A stretch of DNA of 64,000 bases from CADEED01 sp964444835 (GTDB lineage Bacteria; Pseudomonadota; Gammaproteobacteria; Steroidobacterales; Steroidobacteraceae): the NCBI GenBank assembly GCA_964444835.1, contig CAYUIT010000008.1, positions 51,356 through 115,355 of the forward strand. Reading direction: 5' to 3'. Position 1 is the first letter of the stretch. The number at the start of each line of letters is the position of its first letter. Below, in pieces: positions 61,008 through 64,000 of the stretch. The position numbers and the translations under genes are program-made. The notes under the pieces are model-generated. The model did no database searches. It was not told the origin of the DNA and saw only the letters and a program-made list of their open reading frames with translations.

Positions 61008-61754
61008 ATGGTCTCTTCGTCTAGTCTCGCTCAGAACCCCGTGAACTCGCCGTCGGCCAACGTGCCGATGGATCGTGAGTTCATCACCCGCAATCAGATC
61101 GTCGAACGCTATCTGGCCGGCAAACTGCCGCCGAAGGGCGCCAACGATTTCGAGCGCTTCGTTCGCGACAATCCACAACTGATCGAAGAGCTCGGACTCG
61201 CGGAACGCGTGCACGCTGGGCTCAAGCTGATGGAAGCGAGCGGCACGCCCGAGCCCTGGGCCGAGAAGCCGCGCAAATTCTGGGAAAAGCTGCCATTTAT
61301 CGGCGGTGTCACGGCGGCAGCCGCTGTGTTGTTAGTGGCGACGCTCGTGCTTGCCAGTCGGACCGCGACGCAGTCGACGCAGATTGCCGACCTCGAGCGC
61401 CAGCTCGTGGAGCAGCCGCTGCTCCCCACGCAAACCACCCGCACAATCGTCGTCAAGCCCGCGAGTTACGCGCCAGAGCGCGCATCGCTCAGCATGCGTT
61501 CCGGTGAGATGGCCGATTTGAAGATCGTACTGACGCAAACGCGCTACCGCGTGTTTCGCGTGCGTGTGGATCGCGTGGATCAGGGACGTGTCGCCGTACT
61601 GGATAATGTGCTGAAGGACTCGAACGGGCACCTGCGCCTGCAGCTCAACCCATCGGCCTTCGGGCCGGGCGACTATTTGTTCACGATCGAGGGTTTGAAC
61701 ATGCGACGCGACGGCCAAGCCATCGCGTGGGTGCGAGCGAGTATCGTTCGCTAG
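61008..61754 (+). CDS. Single-pass membrane protein of unknown function
   Basis: 248 residues from ATG at 61008; the next ATG at 61068 is also possible because no Shine-Dalgarno favours either. A soluble N-terminal helical part (DREFITRNQIVERYLAGKLP, FERFVRDNPQLIEELGLAER) resembles the cytoplasmic helices of anti-sigma-like proteins. A membrane helix (GGVTAAAAVLLVATLVLA) and a 145-residue outer domain ending YLFTIEGLNMRRDG follow. It could be a membrane-bound regulator, but no sigma gene adjoins. I do not recognise the family. Confidence 0.7.
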   Translation: MVSSSSLAQNPVNSPSANVPMDREFITRNQIVERYLAGKLPPKGANDFERFVRDNPQLIEELGLAERVHAGLKLMEASGTPEPWAEKPRKFWEKLPFIGGVTAAAAVLLVATLVLASRTATQSTQIADLERQLVEQPLLPTQTTRTIVVKPASYAPERASLSMRSGEMADLKIVLTQTRYRVFRVRVDRVDQGRVAVLDNVLKDSNGHLRLQLNPSAFGPGDYLFTIEGLNMRRDGQAIAWVRASIVR

Positions 61755-61820
61755 GGCGAGTGTCTGGCGGCAGCCGCGGGATGACGTTGTGCGCCAACCG
61801 CGGCAAACCGCCCAAACAAC

Positions 61821-62033
61821 TTACTTGCGGCCCTTACGCTTCGGCTGATTGATCGCGCGGAACGAAATTCCGAGCAACAACGCCTTCTGCGCCACCGAAC
61901 CCCGCGTACGACCGAGCTTCTCGGCCGCAGCACGTGCCGACAGCTTCGCTTTGGCAAGCGAGCGCAACTTCGCGACGTCCGTCGCGGTCCACTCCTTACC
62001 GAGCCGACCGGGCTTTGCCTTCTTCTTCGCCAT
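61821..62033 (-). CDS. Small basic HTH-like protein
   Basis: 70 residues with a perfect AGGAGG (62038-62043) 4 nt before the ATG. Very basic at both ends (MAKKKAKPGR, PKRKGRK). The centre (KEWTATDVAKLRSLAKAKLS, ARAAAEKLGRTRGSVAQKAL) has the three-helix look of a SANT/Myb or GcrA-like DNA-binding fold. Similar short proteins are frequent in GC-rich proteobacteria and have no assigned function. It probably binds DNA. Monocistronic by position. Confidence 0.8.
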   Translation of the reverse strand: MAKKKAKPGRLGKEWTATDVAKLRSLAKAKLSARAAAEKLGRTRGSVAQKALLLGISFRAINQPKRKGRK

Positions 62034-62132
62034 GTGTCCTCCTGGGTGCTAACACTGTAGATGGTACGCGAATGGTAACACTGTTCGCGCGATTAGTTAG
62101 GGGATTGCGCACCTGTTTACGTGACAGACGCG

Positions 62133-63854
62133 TCAATGACGCAGCGCGACCTGGACACGATCGAGTAACCTCGGCGCCGTTGCACGCGGATCATCGGCTA
62201 AATCGGTCGTTACACCGTTTCTCGACCCGGTGCGCCAGCGACGCGGAACGCGGTCAATACCGATTGCAAATATGGTTAGGCGCCCGGCCCGATCGATTTT
62301 GAGTCGTACCCACTGCTTGAAATCGGCGATTCTAAGGCTCGAAAACGCCTCGTTCGAGTGTCTACCGAAGATCTGTACGGAGATGAATAGGTAGCCGCCC
62401 AGGATGACGCCGCCTGCGACACCGCCGAGCGCGAAGGTGATTACACCGGCCGCTAACAGCTGCGACACGGTCCCGAACTCGAGCCCAAACCATTGAGTCG
62501 TGACGATAAGTGCAAACCAGCCAACTGCGAATGCTGCAGCAAGATGTGACACGGCGTGGGACACGCCGCCGATGATGCGCCACCACCGCACGTGTGTATC
62601 GGTAAAAAAGATGAAGCCCGTGATGAACGTAACCAACCATAAGCCGTTGAACGGGTCGCGGATCGCAGCGGTCACGGCAGCATCTAAAGCCGTAGGAAAA
62701 TCCACGAGATCCGCCGGGAATAGACTCGCCGACGCGAACCACGCCGACATTGCATACACGAACGCCGGGATCCACATGTACTTGGGATTGAAGATCGGGA
62801 ACAAAAAGTTCCGCCACGCGAGCCGGGATGACGTGTTCTCATCCGGGTAACAAGCGCGCTGCACGAAGCCGTTGCGCAGTTGCTCCGTCCGCGGCGCGTG
62901 TGTTGGATGCAGGAATGCGCCACCGCCACCGGCAGTGATCTTCTGGATGCCAGCGGCGTTCTCGTGGCGCTTGTAGTGGTGCAAGTCGCCCGTTAAGAAC
63001 ACCTGCACCGCGCGCTTCAGCACACGCTGCTCCAAAAACTGGATGGTGGCACTCTCGCCGTAGGATTCGTGGTTAGGGTAGGTTTCCTCCAAAATCCAGC
63101 GAGGCTCAGGCACACAGAGGATGACGCGGCTGTCCGCGTTCATGGCTGCAGCGACTCGCTGAAAGTATTGCACTTGCGGCTCATCAAGATCCGCGCCGAG
63201 CTGCAAGTCGATCGCCAACAGCCACCAATCGTGCGGCAACTTCAGTGCGAAGTAGCTACGTGTTTGCCGCGTCTCGCAGCCCGCGAAGCCACGCTCCGGT
63301 CGGCAGAAGGTGCGAGAGAACGCGATCAAGCTGTCATACCAATCGTGATTGCCCGGCACCGCGAAGATGTCGGGCCGCCGATCGCGACCTGCAAATGCGC
63401 TCGCGTAGGGGCGCTCGGCTCGCACCTCGTACTCCTCGCGGGACGGGTAGGGATAAACCTCATCGCCGCCGAACACCAGCACACGCCCCGAGCGCGTCTC
63501 GTCGACCCGTCCAGTGCCATCGGCTACGGCGAGCACAGGCTCTGCAAGGGCATGCGCGATCGCGGCCGTGGAGTTCCAGCCATCGCCGATATCGCTGGCG
63601 TAATCGAGCCAGAACTCGCCGGTATCGGTGTCGCTCGAGTCGGAGTAATCGAACCAACTCTGCGGCTGACTCGACAATGCTTCGATGAGACGTGTGTCCG
63701 AATGTCGACCAAACAAGTTGGCGACCGTAACCAGCCAAGCCGAGTGGGCCAGCACTCGCGGGTCGTACCAGCCGACCATCGAGCGGCGCCGCGGCATCGC
63801 TAACAATTTATCGAGAAAATCCGGGCTCAAGGACTTCAAGCGGTTAGTTTCCAC
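62133..63854 (-). CDS. Membrane-anchored metallophosphoesterase
   Basis: 573 residues from GTG at 63854, where GTGGAAACTAA overlaps the stop of the permease gene by 11 bp; the first ATG is at 63797. The phosphoesterase part (about 100-330) has GGDEVYPYPS, FAVPGNHDWYDS and FLTGDLHHYKRHE motifs as metal ligands. From about residue 370 there are four hydrophobic segments (YMWIPAFVYAMSAWF, LWLVTFITGFIFF, a long VSHLAAAFAVGWFALIV and GVAGGVILGGYLF), so it is held in the inner membrane by its second half. Substrates are unknown. The C-terminal end (IFAIGIDRVPRRW) returns to a soluble strand found in this family. Confidence 0.83.
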   Translation of the reverse strand: METNRLKSLSPDFLDKLLAMPRRRSMVGWYDPRVLAHSAWLVTVANLFGRHSDTRLIEALSSQPQSWFDYSDSSDTDTGEFWLDYASDIGDGWNSTAAIAHALAEPVLAVADGTGRVDETRSGRVLVFGGDEVYPYPSREEYEVRAERPYASAFAGRDRRPDIFAVPGNHDWYDSLIAFSRTFCRPERGFAGCETRQTRSYFALKLPHDWWLLAIDLQLGADLDEPQVQYFQRVAAAMNADSRVILCVPEPRWILEETYPNHESYGESATIQFLEQRVLKRAVQVFLTGDLHHYKRHENAAGIQKITAGGGGAFLHPTHAPRTEQLRNGFVQRACYPDENTSSRLAWRNFLFPIFNPKYMWIPAFVYAMSAWFASASLFPADLVDFPTALDAAVTAAIRDPFNGLWLVTFITGFIFFTDTHVRWWRIIGGVSHAVSHLAAAFAVGWFALIVTTQWFGLEFGTVSQLLAAGVITFALGGVAGGVILGGYLFISVQIFGRHSNEAFSSLRIADFKQWVRLKIDRAGRLTIFAIGIDRVPRRWRTGSRNGVTTDLADDPRATAPRLLDRVQVALRH

Positions 63855-64000
63855 GCAATGTGATGAGCGGCGGTTGGCGCACGGCCGAGCGGGTCGCAAA
63901 CCACCCCGCGATAGCGACTAACAACGCGCCGCCGACGACCCCGATCACCCAGACCCATGGCTCGGGAGCGTACGATACTTCGAGAACGCGTCGGGCGATG
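63844..64000 (-). CDS. FtsX-like ABC transporter permease, C-terminal fragment
   Basis: Open on the minus strand from the window edge to TAA at 63844-63846, about 52 residues: EVSYAPEPWVWVIGVVGG then ALLVAIAGWFATRSAVRQPP and a LITLRGN end. The pattern is that of the last membrane helix and tail of YbbP/FtsX-type permeases of lipoprotein-release or macrolide-export ABC systems. The rest is outside the window. It overlaps the metallophosphoesterase GTG start by 11 bp, so the two are probably one transcript. Confidence 0.75.
   Translation of the reverse strand, partial: IARRVLEVSYAPEPWVWVIGVVGGALLVAIAGWFATRSAVRQPPLITLRGN

Larger units (their letters stand above)
145..63924. repeat. Dispersed heptamer TTGTTAG, 44 copies on both strands
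   Basis: Starts of plus-strand copies: 145, 4302, 5022, 6208, 6763, 8491, 12465, 13245, 13935, 14205, 20638, 22205, 25463, 28221, 29532, 36094, 40995, 41703, 46638, 46932, 49564, 59754, 61329. Starts of reverse (CTAACAA) copies: 2228, 5753, 5831, 10276, 19181, 21802, 22811, 25215, 36875, 43107, 44390, 47325, 51698, 51839, 53498, 53654, 54993, 56473, 57510, 63800, 63918. In 29 of 44 the base before TTGTTAG is G, giving GTTGTTAG. Only 3 of 44 are followed by A. Base composition alone predicts about 3 copies. Codings include Leu-Leu, Asn-Asn or Asn-Lys and Leu-Thr-Thr, so codon choice alone does not explain it. Counted by eye. Confidence 0.85.

Noticed and set aside
1..64000. CRISPR arrays, tRNA and rRNA genes, insertion sequences, prophage
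   Set aside because: No regular repeats with spacers, no cloverleaf or rRNA segments recognised, and no transposase, integrase or terminal inverted repeats seen.

Overview
The window looks like a chromosomal segment of a GC-rich Gram-negative bacterium. Outer-membrane proteins are abundant: a TolC-type channel, an Omp85-like protein, a TonB-dependent receptor and a TorF-like porin. With the cyanide-insensitive bd oxidase, LytTR signalling and ECF systems, this fits a free-living gammaproteobacterium of the Steroidobacterales/Nevskiales/Xanthomonadales kind. That placement is inference; no rRNA or tRNA gene is present to anchor it. Coding density is very high, with many 1-11 bp start/stop overlaps. 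I see no phage, insertion sequence, integrase or CRISPR array.

Layout. 1-5.3 kb: an RND efflux operon (outer-membrane channel cut by the window start, lipoprotein adaptor, inner-membrane pump). 5.6-7.7 kb: a 2-hydroxyacid dehydrogenase facing a DUF192-YciI-Nudix operon. 7.8-10.4 kb: three genes resembling immunity or conflict proteins, two of them GAD-like/Tdi1 paralogues. 10.5-15.4 kb: a secreted unknown, OxyR, and a 1000-residue fusion of an LCAT-like lipase, an M17-N-like domain and a CHAT protease domain. 15.5-21 kb: a light-repair operon (FeS photolyase, class I CPD photolyase, DUF2256, a third photolyase/cryptochrome, SDR). 21-24 kb: a GbsR-like regulator and a CIO-type bd oxidase behind a strong palindromic operator. 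24-27 kb: MATE and EamA transporters. 27.3-32.7 kb: an ECF sigma/Ser-Thr kinase pair facing a membrane-protein/lipoprotein operon. 32.8-39 kb: DUF1203, an Ada-like repair regulator, TerC, an Omp85-like protein and an EptA-like phosphoethanolamine transferase. 39-43 kb: porin, ECF sigma, anti-sigma and subtilase with overlapping ends, then a CHRD protein. 43-53.7 kb: TonB receptor and hydrolase, MFS, NmrA-like, aldo/keto reductases, acyl-CoA dehydrogenase, LysR, DUF1993. 53.8-64 kb: a degenerate EAL protein, a TspO-like membrane protein, a LytS/LytR-type two-component pair, a CpeT-like lipoprotein, a DUF4139 protein, small unknowns, a membrane metallophosphoesterase and the C-terminus of an FtsX-type permease.

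The most striking signal is not a gene. The heptamer TTGTTAG (mostly GTTGTTAG) occurs 44 times by my count, 23 on one strand and 21 on the other. Base composition predicts about 3. It falls in several reading phases and in intergenic DNA, so it looks like a DNA-level motif, comparable to an uptake or Chi-like sequence. The LCAT/M17-N/CHAT fusion is the strongest candidate for an undescribed protein system. Several starts were moved from the longest open frame on the basis of Shine-Dalgarno sequences, overlaps with neighbours or domain boundaries; each entry says so.
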